Assembly: GCA_023424785.1 (NCBI GenBank)
Contig: JAFADP010000189.1
Coordinates: forward strand, 1-5,889
DNA from: Bacillota bacterium
GTDB taxonomy: Bacteria; Bacillota; Clostridia; Clostridiales; Clostridiaceae
Reading direction: 5' to 3'
Length of the DNA: 5,889 bases
The notes under the pieces were generated by a model. It worked only from the letters and a program-made list of their open reading frames with translations, ran no database searches and had not been told where the DNA came from. The number at the start of each line of letters is the position of its first letter. The stretch's first letter is position 1. Both the position numbers and the translations under genes were made by a program. This document shows positions 1-5,780 of this stretch, in pieces.

Positions 1-247
1 CTGTAACTTTTATAACACTTCCTAAATTTATATTTTTAGGATCCATACCTAACTTTAATCCACCATTTCTTCCTTTTAAAGAAATTATATAATCTGTCTT
101 TGCAAGTTTATTTACTACTTTCTTTAAGTGATGTTCTGATATTTCTAGTTCTACTGCCATTTTATCTACTACAGAAAGTTTTTCTTTATTCTTTCCTAAA
201 TATATTAATGTTCTAAAAGCATAATCAGTAAATTTCGATAATTGCAT
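1..247 (-). CDS. nsrR: Rrf2-family transcriptional regulator, NsrR-like (3' part beyond window)
   Basis: This is the N-terminal 82 codons of a DNA-binding regulator; the remainder lies beyond the left edge. The protein begins MQLSKFTDYAFRTLIYLG, continues with a helix-turn-helix region (about residues 25-50, including SEHHLKKVVNKL), and then has the wing motif GRNGGLKLG (about 59-67). I recall the E. coli NsrR start as very similar (MQLTSFTDYGLRALIYM, later GKNGGIRLG). Rrf2 proteins bind DNA as dimers, and NsrR uses an iron-sulphur cluster to sense nitric oxide. The three cluster cysteines would lie past residue 82, so they cannot be checked here. The ATG at 247 is preceded by GGAGAG (255-260 on the complement) at 7 nt. 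Divergence from a globin gene supports the NO-sensing assignment. Another Rrf2 member, such as an IscR or CymR type, is possible but less likely given the neighbour. Confidence 0.85.
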   Translation of the reverse strand, partial: MQLSKFTDYAFRTLIYLGKNKEKLSVVDKMAVELEISEHHLKKVVNKLAKTDYIISLKGRNGGLKLGMDPKNINLGSVIKVT

Positions 248-280
248 TGTTATTCTCTCCATAATAATTATTTTATCTAT

Positions 281-309
281 ATTATATCATATTAAATTTA
301 AATGTGTAT
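281..309 (-). promoter_or_regulatory. Probable promoter of the nsrR-like gene (extended -10)
   Basis: On the minus strand a TGATATAAT extended -10 lies at 289-281, with a perfect TATAAT hexamer at 286-281. The -35 region is weak: TACACA at 308-303 matches four of six consensus bases with a 16-bp spacer. The predicted start near 274 leaves a leader of about 27 nt. The -35 region lies inside the 297-327 inverted repeat, so a protein bound there should block this promoter, which suggests autoregulation. Confidence 0.6.
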
Positions 310-327
310 TTTACTTGCACATTTAAA
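297..327. promoter_or_regulatory. Inverted-repeat operator between nsrR-like gene and globin
   Basis: TTTAAATGTG at 297-306 is matched by its exact reverse complement CACATTTAAA at 318-327, with an 11-bp spacer. Arm centres are 21 bp apart, about two helical turns, so both arms face the same side of the DNA as expected for a dimeric repressor. The right arm overlaps the -35 box of the globin promoter, and the left arm overlaps the -35 region of the divergent gene. The likely ligand is the adjacent Rrf2 protein. That is inferred from position; I do not match the site to a published clostridial consensus. Confidence 0.65.
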
Positions 328-343
328 ATTTATGTGGTATATT
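315..343 (+). promoter_or_regulatory. Promoter of the globin gene
   Basis: TTGCAC (315-320) and TATATT (338-343) are separated by 17 bp. A TGG just before the -10 (335-337) makes it an extended -10. The predicted start near 350 gives a leader of about 50 nt carrying the AT palindrome at 353-368 and an AAAGGAG ribosome binding site at 385-391, 9 nt before the ATG. The overlap with the inverted repeat suggests repression until the regulator is inactivated, plausibly by NO. Confidence 0.7.
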
Positions 344-352
344 GAATATACA

Positions 353-368
353 AATAATAATTATTATT
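353..368. repeat. 16-bp AT-only perfect palindrome in the globin leader
   Basis: AATAATAATTATTATT is self-complementary over all 16 bases and begins about 3 bases after the predicted globin transcription start. A shorter relative, AATAATTATT, sits at 263-272 just after the predicted start of the divergent gene. AT palindromes arise easily in DNA of this composition. Their placement at both start sites is why they are listed; they could be secondary protein-binding sites or initial-transcribed-region elements. Confidence 0.4.
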
Positions 369-400
369 AAACAATATTTTTTACAAAGGAGAAAATATCT

Positions 401-838
401 ATGTTAGATAAAAATACAATAGAAATAATAAAAAGTACAGTACCAGCTTTAAAGGAACACGGATTTGAAATCACTAAAACATTTTATGAAACAATGTTTT
501 TAAACAATCCTGAAGTTAAAGAATTTTTTAATATGGACAAACAAACTTCTGGAGAACAACCTAAAGCATTAGCTATGACTATTTTAGCTGCTGCTCAAAA
601 TATAGATAATCTACCTTCACTTTTACCAGTTGTAAAAAGAATTGGTGAAGTTCACTGTAACAGAGGAATAAAAGAAGAACATTATCCTATTGTTGGAGCT
701 AATCTTTTAATTGCAATAAAGAAAGTTTTAGGTGATGCTGCAACACCTGAAATTATGGATGCATGGGAAAAAGCTTATGGCGTAATTGCAAAAGTATTTA
801 TAGATGTAGAAAAAGAAATTTATTCTTCAAGAAATTAA
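401..838 (+). CDS. Single-domain haemoglobin (flavohaemoglobin-type globin, no reductase domain)
   Basis: This is a 145-residue cytoplasmic haem protein that aligns along its whole length with the globin domain of E. coli flavohaemoglobin Hmp, as I recall it. The key haem-pocket residues are all visible: Tyr29 (B10), Phe43 (CD1), Gln53 (E7), proximal His85 (F8, in GEVHCNRGI), and Tyr95 and Glu137, which support the proximal His in Hmp. The protein ends right after the globin fold (VEKEIYSSRN), so the FAD- and NAD-binding reductase domains of Hmp are absent and no reductase gene is next to it. This resembles the single-domain globins of Vitreoscilla (Vgb) and Campylobacter (Cgb). The likely role is binding or detoxifying nitric oxide, or O2, with electrons from a separate reductase. 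The start is fixed by AAAGGAG 9 nt upstream. Divergence from an NsrR-like regulator and the shared operator support NO-responsive expression. Confidence 0.92.
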   Translation: MLDKNTIEIIKSTVPALKEHGFEITKTFYETMFLNNPEVKEFFNMDKQTSGEQPKALAMTILAAAQNIDNLPSLLPVVKRIGEVHCNRGIKEEHYPIVGANLLIAIKKVLGDAATPEIMDAWEKAYGVIAKVFIDVEKEIYSSRN

Positions 839-846
839 TAAAAAAT

Positions 847-890
847 AGAGGGCTGCATCAAAATTTATTTTGATACAGTCCTCTTTATAT
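847..890. terminator. Bidirectional terminator between globin and alpha/beta hydrolase
   Basis: A 17-base arm at 848-864 (GAGGGCTGCATCAAAAT) pairs with 867-883. There is one G-U wobble and one mismatch in the plus-strand RNA. The stem is followed by TTT then AT-rich sequence on the plus strand, and by CTATTTTTT on the minus strand. It begins 9 nt after the globin stop and about 11 nt beyond the hydrolase stop, so one hairpin serves both convergent genes. Confidence 0.85.
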
Positions 891-894
891 AATA

Positions 895-1872
895 TTATTG
901 TATATATTTACTTAAAAAATCAAATACTTTATTGTAATATGTTTCAGGATCTACATCTGGTGCTGCACCATGATCTGCTCCTTCAATAACTAAAATATCT
1001 TTTTCACATGTTGCTGCTTCATATAACTCATATACCATTTCTACAGGTACGAAACCATCATTACTTCCGTGAGTAAATAATATTAGAGTTTTAGATTTTT
1101 TAACTTGTTCTAAAGCAGAAGCTTCCTTTATATCATAGTCAGCTCTTATATTTGTTATTAAATTAGCTGCATTTAATATTGGGAATGATGGAAGACCAAA
1201 TCTTTCTTTTAATTCCTTTTTAAATATATCAAAAACAGATGTATATCCACAGTCTTCTACTATGGCTTTAACATTACTTGGAAGCTCTTCTCCTGAAGTC
1301 ATCATAACTGTAGCTCCCCCCATAGATTCACCATATAATACTACTTGAGAATCTTCATCTAAGTCTACTATATAATTAATCCACTTTAATAAATCTTTTC
1401 TATCTAGCCAACCCATACCAATATAGTTACCTTCACTATTACCATGAGCTCTCATATCTGGCGTTAATACATTATATCCTTTATTATAGAAATTTAATGC
1501 TATAGATTGAATATTTTCACTATTTGAAGTATATCCATGAGCTATAATTCCCCACTTATCACTTTCATTATCTTGTAAATATATCTTTCCCCATAAATCT
1601 AAATTATCTTCTGATTTAATAGTTATCTCATCTGTTTTTACAATAGGTAACCATGCTTCTACTGCTTCTTCTGATTTTTGTTTATTTATTTTTTCTTGTT
1701 CTGTTTCTACTGATTGTGGTGCATTAGGATCTACACCTGCTGCTGTAATTATTCCTTCTTGTCTAACTAAAGCATAATTAAAGAAATAATTTCCTACAAA
1801 GGCTAGTCCACTTATTAATAATAATAGAACTAGTCCACTTACTATAACTCCTATTTTTTTCTTTTGTTTCAT
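895..1872 (-). CDS. Membrane-anchored alpha/beta hydrolase (YqkD/Bem46-like)
   Basis: This 325-residue serine hydrolase is probably held on the outer face of the membrane. Residues 1-6 are basic (MKQKKK). A hydrophobic segment follows at about 7-32 with no obvious cleavage site, so it is probably a signal anchor. A polar linker (about 45-75) leads to the catalytic domain. Visible family motifs are the oxyanion-side AHGYTSNSEN (111-120), PDMRAHGNSEG (138-148), nucleophile elbow GESMGG with Ser183, acid Asp272 in HGSNDGFVP, and His301 in EGADHG. The catalytic triad is therefore complete. B. subtilis YqkD has a similar plan and length; the substrate (ester, peptide or lipid) cannot be told. A strong AGGAGG (1879-1884 on the complement) lies 6 nt before the ATG. 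The gene is transcribed alone from the promoter at 1923-1951. A second protein of the same design is encoded at 4795-5745. Confidence 0.9.
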   Translation of the reverse strand: MKQKKKIGVIVSGLVLLLLISGLAFVGNYFFNYALVRQEGIITAAGVDPNAPQSVETEQEKINKQKSEEAVEAWLPIVKTDEITIKSEDNLDLWGKIYLQDNESDKWGIIAHGYTSNSENIQSIALNFYNKGYNVLTPDMRAHGNSEGNYIGMGWLDRKDLLKWINYIVDLDEDSQVVLYGESMGGATVMMTSGEELPSNVKAIVEDCGYTSVFDIFKKELKERFGLPSFPILNAANLITNIRADYDIKEASALEQVKKSKTLILFTHGSNDGFVPVEMVYELYEAATCEKDILVIEGADHGAAPDVDPETYYNKVFDFLSKYIQ

Positions 1873-1910
1873 TAAAGTCCTCCTCAGACGTCTTGTCTAC
1901 TTATTTGAAA

Positions 1911-1962
1911 TATTTTACTAGTATTTTACTTATAAATACTTTGACTGTCAAGATATTTTACT
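1911..1962. repeat. Three direct copies of TATTTTACT around the hydrolase promoter
   Basis: The nonamer TATTTTACT occurs at 1911-1919, 1922-1930 and 1954-1962 (AGTAAAATA in the direction of the hydrolase gene). Start-to-start spacings are 11 and 32 bp, close to one and three helical turns. One copy covers the -10 box, one lies just downstream of it and one lies just upstream of the -35. They could be binding sites of a regulator acting on one DNA face, or chance repeats in AT-rich DNA. Confidence 0.35.
1923..1951 (-). promoter_or_regulatory. Consensus promoter of the first alpha/beta hydrolase
   Basis: On the minus strand a perfect TTGACA (1951-1946) is followed after exactly 17 bp by TAAAAT (1928-1923). 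The -35 box lies in an 11-bp palindrome, TTGACTGTCAA (1941-1951). The predicted start near 1916 leaves a leader of about 45 nt, which includes the small palindrome AGACGTCT (1886-1893) just ahead of the ribosome binding site. Confidence 0.75.
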
Positions 1963-1975
1963 TTGATAATTTTCC

Positions 1976-2017
1976 ACAAAAAACATCTAAAGCAAGTAAA
2001 TTACTTACTTTAGATGT
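1976..2017 (-). terminator. Rho-independent terminator of the glutamine amidotransferase gene
   Basis: The arm 2001-2017 pairs with 1983-1999 over 17 bases, with one G-U wobble in the minus-strand RNA. The tip must open to form the loop. The transcript then reads GATGTTTTTTT, giving a good U tract at 1983-1978. The hairpin starts 8 bases after the stop codon at 2025 and ends before the downstream hydrolase promoter, so the two minus-strand genes are separate units. Confidence 0.85.
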
Positions 2018-2024
2018 GTAATAA

Positions 2025-2792
2025 TTAAATTACATAGCTTGTATCTGCTCTTAATTCTGGTTTAATATATTCATTTTTATGAGGTTTTCCTTCATAAAGA
2101 AGCCTGTCCCCATTGTAGATAAATAAAGTATTTATTTTAATAGGATGCCAGTCATTTATAAATTTATTTAATGGTGTAGTTGCAAAAACAATATATCCAT
2201 CCTTGTAATAATTGTATAAAGTATTCTTTAAATTACAATGAACAAATAGATTTTCCCCATCTGTAAATAATAAATTAACTCGGTTTCTAAAAGTTATATC
2301 TTTAATAGCTTCTTGTAATATATCACCCTTTTGCTTAATAGATAACTCTTTATTTCCATTTAAAATTATTGCCTTATTTATTCTATTAACTAAAAATATT
2401 AAAATAGTTTCACTATCAGTTTCTCCATATGCATATTTTTTGTACTTTTCAACTAAATCTCCTTCAGTAGCAGTTCCATTATGCGCTAATGTCCATGTGT
2501 TACCTAAAATATCTTTTCTTATAAAAGGATGGGCATTTCTTTCACATACATCTCCACAAGTTGCATATCTAATGTGAGCAATAGCTAATCTTCCTACAAT
2601 GTTTTCTTTAAACTTTTCCTTTAGTATCTCACTATTATATGCTGCTATACCTTCTTTAATTAAAGTATCTTCTCTTCCATCAATAGCCAATCCCCATCCA
2701 TGTGGATGATTACAGCTATGCGTAAAAAAGACCTCTAATATATCATTCATTTTTATTGATTTTTTTGAAGTTATTCCATATAGTTCGCACAT
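2025..2792 (-). CDS. Class II glutamine amidotransferase (YafJ-like, stand-alone)
   Basis: This 255-residue cytoplasmic Ntn-type enzyme is expected to release ammonia from glutamine using an N-terminal cysteine. The protein starts Met-Cys, so removal of Met exposes Cys2 as nucleophile, which fixes the start. Further class II motifs are HPHGWGLAI (29-37), IAHIRYATCG (71-80, with the substrate-binding Arg75), ERNAHPF (84-90), LAHNGT (102-107, oxyanion Asn105-Gly106) and GETDSETI (123-130). There is no fused synthase or channel partner, so the acceptor of the ammonia is unknown. The family includes YafJ and the EgtC amidohydrolase, and an amide-hydrolysing role is also possible. GAGGGG (2799-2804 on the complement) lies 6 nt upstream of the ATG. 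The gene has its own promoter and terminator and is divergent from dusA, with no clear functional link between them. Confidence 0.88.
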   Translation of the reverse strand: MCELYGITSKKSIKMNDILEVFFTHSCNHPHGWGLAIDGREDTLIKEGIAAYNSEILKEKFKENIVGRLAIAHIRYATCGDVCERNAHPFIRKDILGNTWTLAHNGTATEGDLVEKYKKYAYGETDSETILIFLVNRINKAIILNGNKELSIKQKGDILQEAIKDITFRNRVNLLFTDGENLFVHCNLKNTLYNYYKDGYIVFATTPLNKFINDWHPIKINTLFIYNGDRLLYEGKPHKNEYIKPELRADTSYVI

Positions 2793-2854
2793 ATTTATCC
2801 CCTCTTCCTAATATATATTATTCCCATACACCTATTTTTTTACTATTATTATAT

Positions 2855-2883
2855 ATAATATCCATTAAAGCATACTTTGTCAA
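2855..2883 (-). promoter_or_regulatory. Consensus promoter of the glutamine amidotransferase gene
   Basis: On the minus strand TTGACA (2883-2878) and TATTAT (2860-2855) are separated by exactly 17 bp. The predicted start near 2848 gives a leader of about 55 nt. The -35 box is back to back with the dusA promoter, with only 15 bases between the two -35 regions. An inverted pair CATACT (2871-2876) / AGTATG (2891-2896) spans this junction with arm centres 20 bp apart. Confidence 0.75.
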
Positions 2884-2898
2884 TATGTTTAGTATGAA

Positions 2899-2928
2899 TT
2901 GTTTTGACACAAAGTTTTATGTTATACT
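2899..2928 (+). promoter_or_regulatory. Probable promoter of the dusA-type gene
   Basis: An extended -10, TGTTATACT, lies at 2920-2928. The best-spaced -35 is TTGTTT (2899-2904), with 18 bp between the hexamers. A perfect TTGACA at 2904-2909 sits only 13 bp from the -10, too close for normal use. The predicted start near 2935 leaves a leader of about 35 nt with AAAGGAAG (2956-2963) as ribosome binding site. Confidence 0.6.
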
Positions 2929-2969
2929 ATTAAAATAAATTATATGTCTAAAAAGAAAGGAAGTAAATA

Positions 2970-4010
2970 ATGGAAAAATATATTTCACATATAAAAACAC
3001 CTAAGATAAGTATTGCTCCTATGGTTGATAAATCTCATAGACACTTTAGATATTTTTGTAGAATCTTAACTAAAGAAGCTCTTCTTTATACAGAAATGAT
3101 TACAGCACAAGGAATTATTCATGGTGACTTAGATAAACTTCTTTATTTTAGAGAAGAAGAAGGTGATGTTGCCCTTCAAATAGCTGCATGTAATGCTGAA
3201 GATGCATATAAAGCTGTTAAACTTGCTGAAAATTATAATTATAAAGAAATTAACTTAAACTGTGGTTGTCCTTCTGATAGAGTTTCAGGAAACTTAATGG
3301 GGGCAGCTTTAATGTCTTCTAAAGAATTAGTATATGAAATTCTTTGTGCTATGAAAGAAGCTACCAATAAACCTATTACTATAAAACATAGAATAGGTAT
3401 TGATGGAACAGATGTATTACAAGGTGAAAATACTAAAATTATAATGGAAGGCTATGAGGATTTATTAGAATTTTTAGATACAGTATCTAAGGCTAAACCT
3501 GATAGATATACAATACATGCACGTTCTGCCATATTAAAAGGATTAAGTCCAAAGGATAACAGAGAAATTCCACCGCTTGACTATAATATGGTTTATAGAT
3601 TAAAGAAAGAATTTAATTATTTAAATATAGAAATTAATGGTGGCTTTAAAACATTAGATTCTATTAAAGATGCTCTTACTAAAGTAGATGGCGTAATGAT
3701 AGGAAGACCATCTTATGAAGATTGCTACCTTTTAGCTAATCTTTATAAACTTTATAATAATAATGAAAATATAAAACCTATTTCAAGAGGTGAAATTATT
3801 AAAGCTTATATACCTTATATTAAAGAAGAACTTGAAAAAGGAAGTAATGTTCATAACTTAATTGCTCCTCTTCAAAGTTTATTCCATGGTCAAAAAGGAA
3901 GTAGAATGTATAAGCAATTAATCTCTTCATCTAATATTAAGAAAGACACTGTAATTGAGTTATTAAATACTATACTTGAAACAATGCCTCAAGATATTCT
4001 TTGGAACTAA
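2970..4010 (+). CDS. dusA: tRNA-dihydrouridine synthase, DusA type
   Basis: This 346-residue FMN enzyme reduces uridine to dihydrouridine in the tRNA D-loop using NAD(P)H; in E. coli DusA acts at positions 20 and 20a. Visible motifs run in family order: SIAPMVDKSHRHFRYF (14-29), LLYTEMITAQGIIHGD (38-53), ALQIA (68-72), INLNCGCPSDRV (94-105) with catalytic Cys100, IKHRIGID (138-145) with FMN-contacting Lys139, IHAR (182-185), GLSPKDNREIPPLDY (191-205), INGG (222-225) and VMIGRPSY (242-249). The GLSPK..NREIPPLDY block is nearly identical to E. coli DusA as I recall it and marks the DusA subfamily rather than DusB or DusC. Compared with E. coli there is an insertion of about 12 residues near 149-161. 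A C-terminal helical domain is present (about 270-346). The gene is monocistronic, with a terminator 8 nt after the stop. Confidence 0.93.
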   Translation: MEKYISHIKTPKISIAPMVDKSHRHFRYFCRILTKEALLYTEMITAQGIIHGDLDKLLYFREEEGDVALQIAACNAEDAYKAVKLAENYNYKEINLNCGCPSDRVSGNLMGAALMSSKELVYEILCAMKEATNKPITIKHRIGIDGTDVLQGENTKIIMEGYEDLLEFLDTVSKAKPDRYTIHARSAILKGLSPKDNREIPPLDYNMVYRLKKEFNYLNIEINGGFKTLDSIKDALTKVDGVMIGRPSYEDCYLLANLYKLYNNNENIKPISRGEIIKAYIPYIKEELEKGSNVHNLIAPLQSLFHGQKGSRMYKQLISSSNIKKDTVIELLNTILETMPQDILWN

Positions 4011-4017
4011 TAAAATA

Positions 4018-4055
4018 GAGTTTGCAAGCACTTTTGCAAACTCATTATTATTTTA
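4018..4055. terminator. Bidirectional terminator after dusA
   Basis: GAGTTTGCAA (4018-4027) and TTGCAAACTC (4034-4043) form a perfect 10-bp stem with a 6-nt loop. ATTATTATTTTA follows on the plus strand and TATTTTATT on the minus strand. It lies between the stops of the convergent genes at 4010 and 4057, so it can end both transcripts. Confidence 0.85.
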
Positions 4056-4056
4056 C

Positions 4057-4716
4057 TTAACTATTAATTATTTTCTTAAATCTATTAATATATCTTTCGT
4101 CTAAATCACACTTTTCTATATTCTTATTTGAAGAAGTTTTTTCAATTCCTAGCTTCATTAATTCTTCATCTAAAATTTCTAATTCTAAGTATGTATCTTC
4201 ATATTTTGATGTACATTGATATAAATTAATTCTTTTACTATCAGATAAATAAATATAGTAATAAAAATCTCCTTTTTTATTTATTCCTGTGTCCACCTTT
4301 TGTATATTCTCGTAGCTGTACATCTTACCTATTGGATTATAAAAACTATGGTCTATAATTTTATCTTTAGTTACTACTGTAACTCCTGTAATAGCTAAGT
4401 ACATTATTATAACATTAAAGATAATTGTAAGTTTAAAATACTTTTTAGCAACTTTTTTAAAATATCTAAAGCATTCAAGTTCTATTCTATTATATTTTTC
4501 TCCTAATATTCCTAGTACAATAGCAAGCATCTCTATTTCAAATACAAAAACTAAATAATTATATGGTTCTTTAAATTTAAACATTTCATAATCTTTAGTC
4601 GCAAATATAAATTGTTGTAATTTACCTATTAAGATGAAAATTCCAATAGATAATATTAAAACTAATAATATGCTTAATAATATTTTACCATTACATTTTT
4701 TCTCTTTTATCTTCAC
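4057..4716 (-). CDS. Unrecognised membrane protein with three transmembrane segments
   Basis: I do not recognise this 219-residue protein. Hydrophobic segments lie at about 12-31, 53-72 and 96-116. A basic stretch between the second and third (EKYNRIELECFRYFKKVAKKYFK) suggests that loop faces the cytoplasm. The C-terminal soluble part, from about 116, begins TKDKIIDHSFYNPIGKMYSY and continues with alternating strands (FYYYIYLSDSKRINLY). That pattern is reminiscent of bacterial PH-like domains attached to membrane helices, a shape impression only. The start is GTG at 4716, supported by GGAGG (4723-4727 on the complement) 6 nt upstream; no in-frame Met occurs before residue 45. The 78-bp gap to the upstream hydrolase has no convincing promoter or terminator, so read-through from that gene is plausible. 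Confidence 0.75.
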   Translation of the reverse strand: MKIKEKKCNGKILLSILLVLILSIGIFILIGKLQQFIFATKDYEMFKFKEPYNYLVFVFEIEMLAIVLGILGEKYNRIELECFRYFKKVAKKYFKLTIIFNVIIMYLAITGVTVVTKDKIIDHSFYNPIGKMYSYENIQKVDTGINKKGDFYYYIYLSDSKRINLYQCTSKYEDTYLELEILDEELMKLGIEKTSSNKNIEKCDLDERYINRFKKIINS

Positions 4717-4794
4717 CCTTACCCTCCAACTAGTATTTTAGCTTATTTAACACCTTCTACTAAAGAGAATGTTAATACTTTTTAATAAAGTACT

Positions 4795-5745
4795 CTATTT
4801 TATAAACTCCAATACTTCTTCTTTATATTTATCATAATAATCAAAGAATATATTTGCATGTTCACTATCTTCTACTGTAAATAGCTTTTTATTTTCACTA
4901 TTTATAGCATTATACAAGTCTTCTCCCATAAAATATGGTGTTACCTCATCTGCTTTACTATTAATAATTAAAACTGGAACTTTTGTATCTTTAATATAAT
5001 TACATACATTCATATCATCATATGAAAATCCTAATTTTAATTTTGTAGTTATATTTCCCATACACAACATAAAACTTATTGGAATTCCAATGTTCATTTC
5101 TTTCATTTCTTCTTTTATCATATATTCAAAATTACTAACAGGACAATCTAAAATTGCATAATCAATATATTTATCTGCTTTAGAATCACCTAATGCTGTA
5201 CCTACTGTAGCACCACCAAAAGATGTTCCCCATACTATTATATTTTTATCTTTATCAATTATATTATTAATATATGATACATAGTCTAATAAATCCTTAC
5301 TTTCTAAATATCCACAAGTAGTATATTTTGCAGTATTTTCTCCTGAGCTTCTTTGATCATATGCAATTACATTATACCCATTTTCAAGAAATAACTTTGC
5401 AACTGGATATACACTAAGACGATTTCCACCTAATCCATGAACAAGTACTACTGTATCATTATTTTTTTCATTATTTGCAAGCATATAATCTGCTGGTATT
5501 TTATGATTATCAAGTGTAGATTGAATTTCAATTTTTTCAACATTATACATCTCATTAAATTCTTCTAAATCAATTCCGTTTTCTTCTAAATAATCACTAT
5601 AATCCGATGATGTATCCTCATTTGTTACTAATTGCATAGAACTATTAAATACAGAAATACCTGTAAAATAGCATGTCCCAATAATTCCAATTAATGCAAC
5701 TACAAGAAAAACACTAAGGATTATTTTAAATATTTTCTTTTTCAT
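4795..5745 (-). CDS. Second membrane-anchored alpha/beta hydrolase
   Basis: This is a 316-residue serine hydrolase with the same plan as the protein at 895-1872: a basic start (MKKKIFK), one hydrophobic anchor (about 8-30), an acidic linker (about 42-70, EDTSSDYSDYLEENGIDLEE) and then the catalytic domain. Numbering from the ATG at 5745, visible motifs are LVHGLGGNR (101-109), YDQRSSGE (129-136), nucleophile elbow GTSFGG with Ser175, acid Asp266 in NSKADEVTP, and His296 in DSEHANIFF, so the triad is complete. The two proteins share the pattern GY/GW..[K/R]KDLL..[I/V].YI in the helix before the elbow, suggesting paralogues; the substrate is unknown. A GTG one codon earlier (5748) is also open. 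I chose the ATG because AGGAGG (5753-5758 on the complement) is 7 nt from it but only 4 nt from the GTG. No clear promoter lies in the visible upstream bases, which are instead strongly structured. Confidence 0.88.
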   Translation of the reverse strand: MKKKIFKIILSVFLVVALIGIIGTCYFTGISVFNSSMQLVTNEDTSSDYSDYLEENGIDLEEFNEMYNVEKIEIQSTLDNHKIPADYMLANNEKNNDTVVLVHGLGGNRLSVYPVAKLFLENGYNVIAYDQRSSGENTAKYTTCGYLESKDLLDYVSYINNIIDKDKNIIVWGTSFGGATVGTALGDSKADKYIDYAILDCPVSNFEYMIKEEMKEMNIGIPISFMLCMGNITTKLKLGFSYDDMNVCNYIKDTKVPVLIINSKADEVTPYFMGEDLYNAINSENKKLFTVEDSEHANIFFDYYDKYKEEVLEFIK

Positions 5746-5780
5746 CACATTTCCTCCTTATATATTATAAAACGAAACTT

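Noticed and set aside
2904..2928. Perfect TTGACA plus TATACT as the dusA promoter
   Set aside because: The spacer is only 13 bp. TTGTTT at 2899-2904 with 18 bp and an extended -10 is better spaced.
2756..2938. 60-codon plus-strand open frame overlapping the amidotransferase start
   Set aside because: It lies antisense to the amidotransferase 5' end and across both promoters, has no ribosome binding site, and its composition is that of AT-rich non-coding DNA.
4735..4740. TAAAAT on the minus strand as a -10 box for the three-helix membrane protein
   Set aside because: Transcription would start inside the ribosome binding site, and no good -35 lies 16-18 bp upstream. It is part of a 12-bp match (ACTAGTATTTTA) to 1917-1928, which may be chance.
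4764..4796. Hairpin TACTTT/AAAGTA with outer AGAG/CTCT as terminator of the second hydrolase
   Set aside because: The inner stem is only six A/T-rich pairs with an 8-base one-sided loop, and only three U residues follow. It may weakly reduce read-through but is not convincing.
5746..5748. GTG at 5748 as start of the second hydrolase
   Set aside because: It is only 4 nt from AGGAGG, whereas the next codon is an ATG at the ideal 7 nt.
5764..5769. Perfect TATAAT on the minus strand ahead of the second hydrolase
   Set aside because: It lies only 5 bases before AGGAGG, so the start would remove the ribosome binding site, and CTCCTA at the -35 position is no match.
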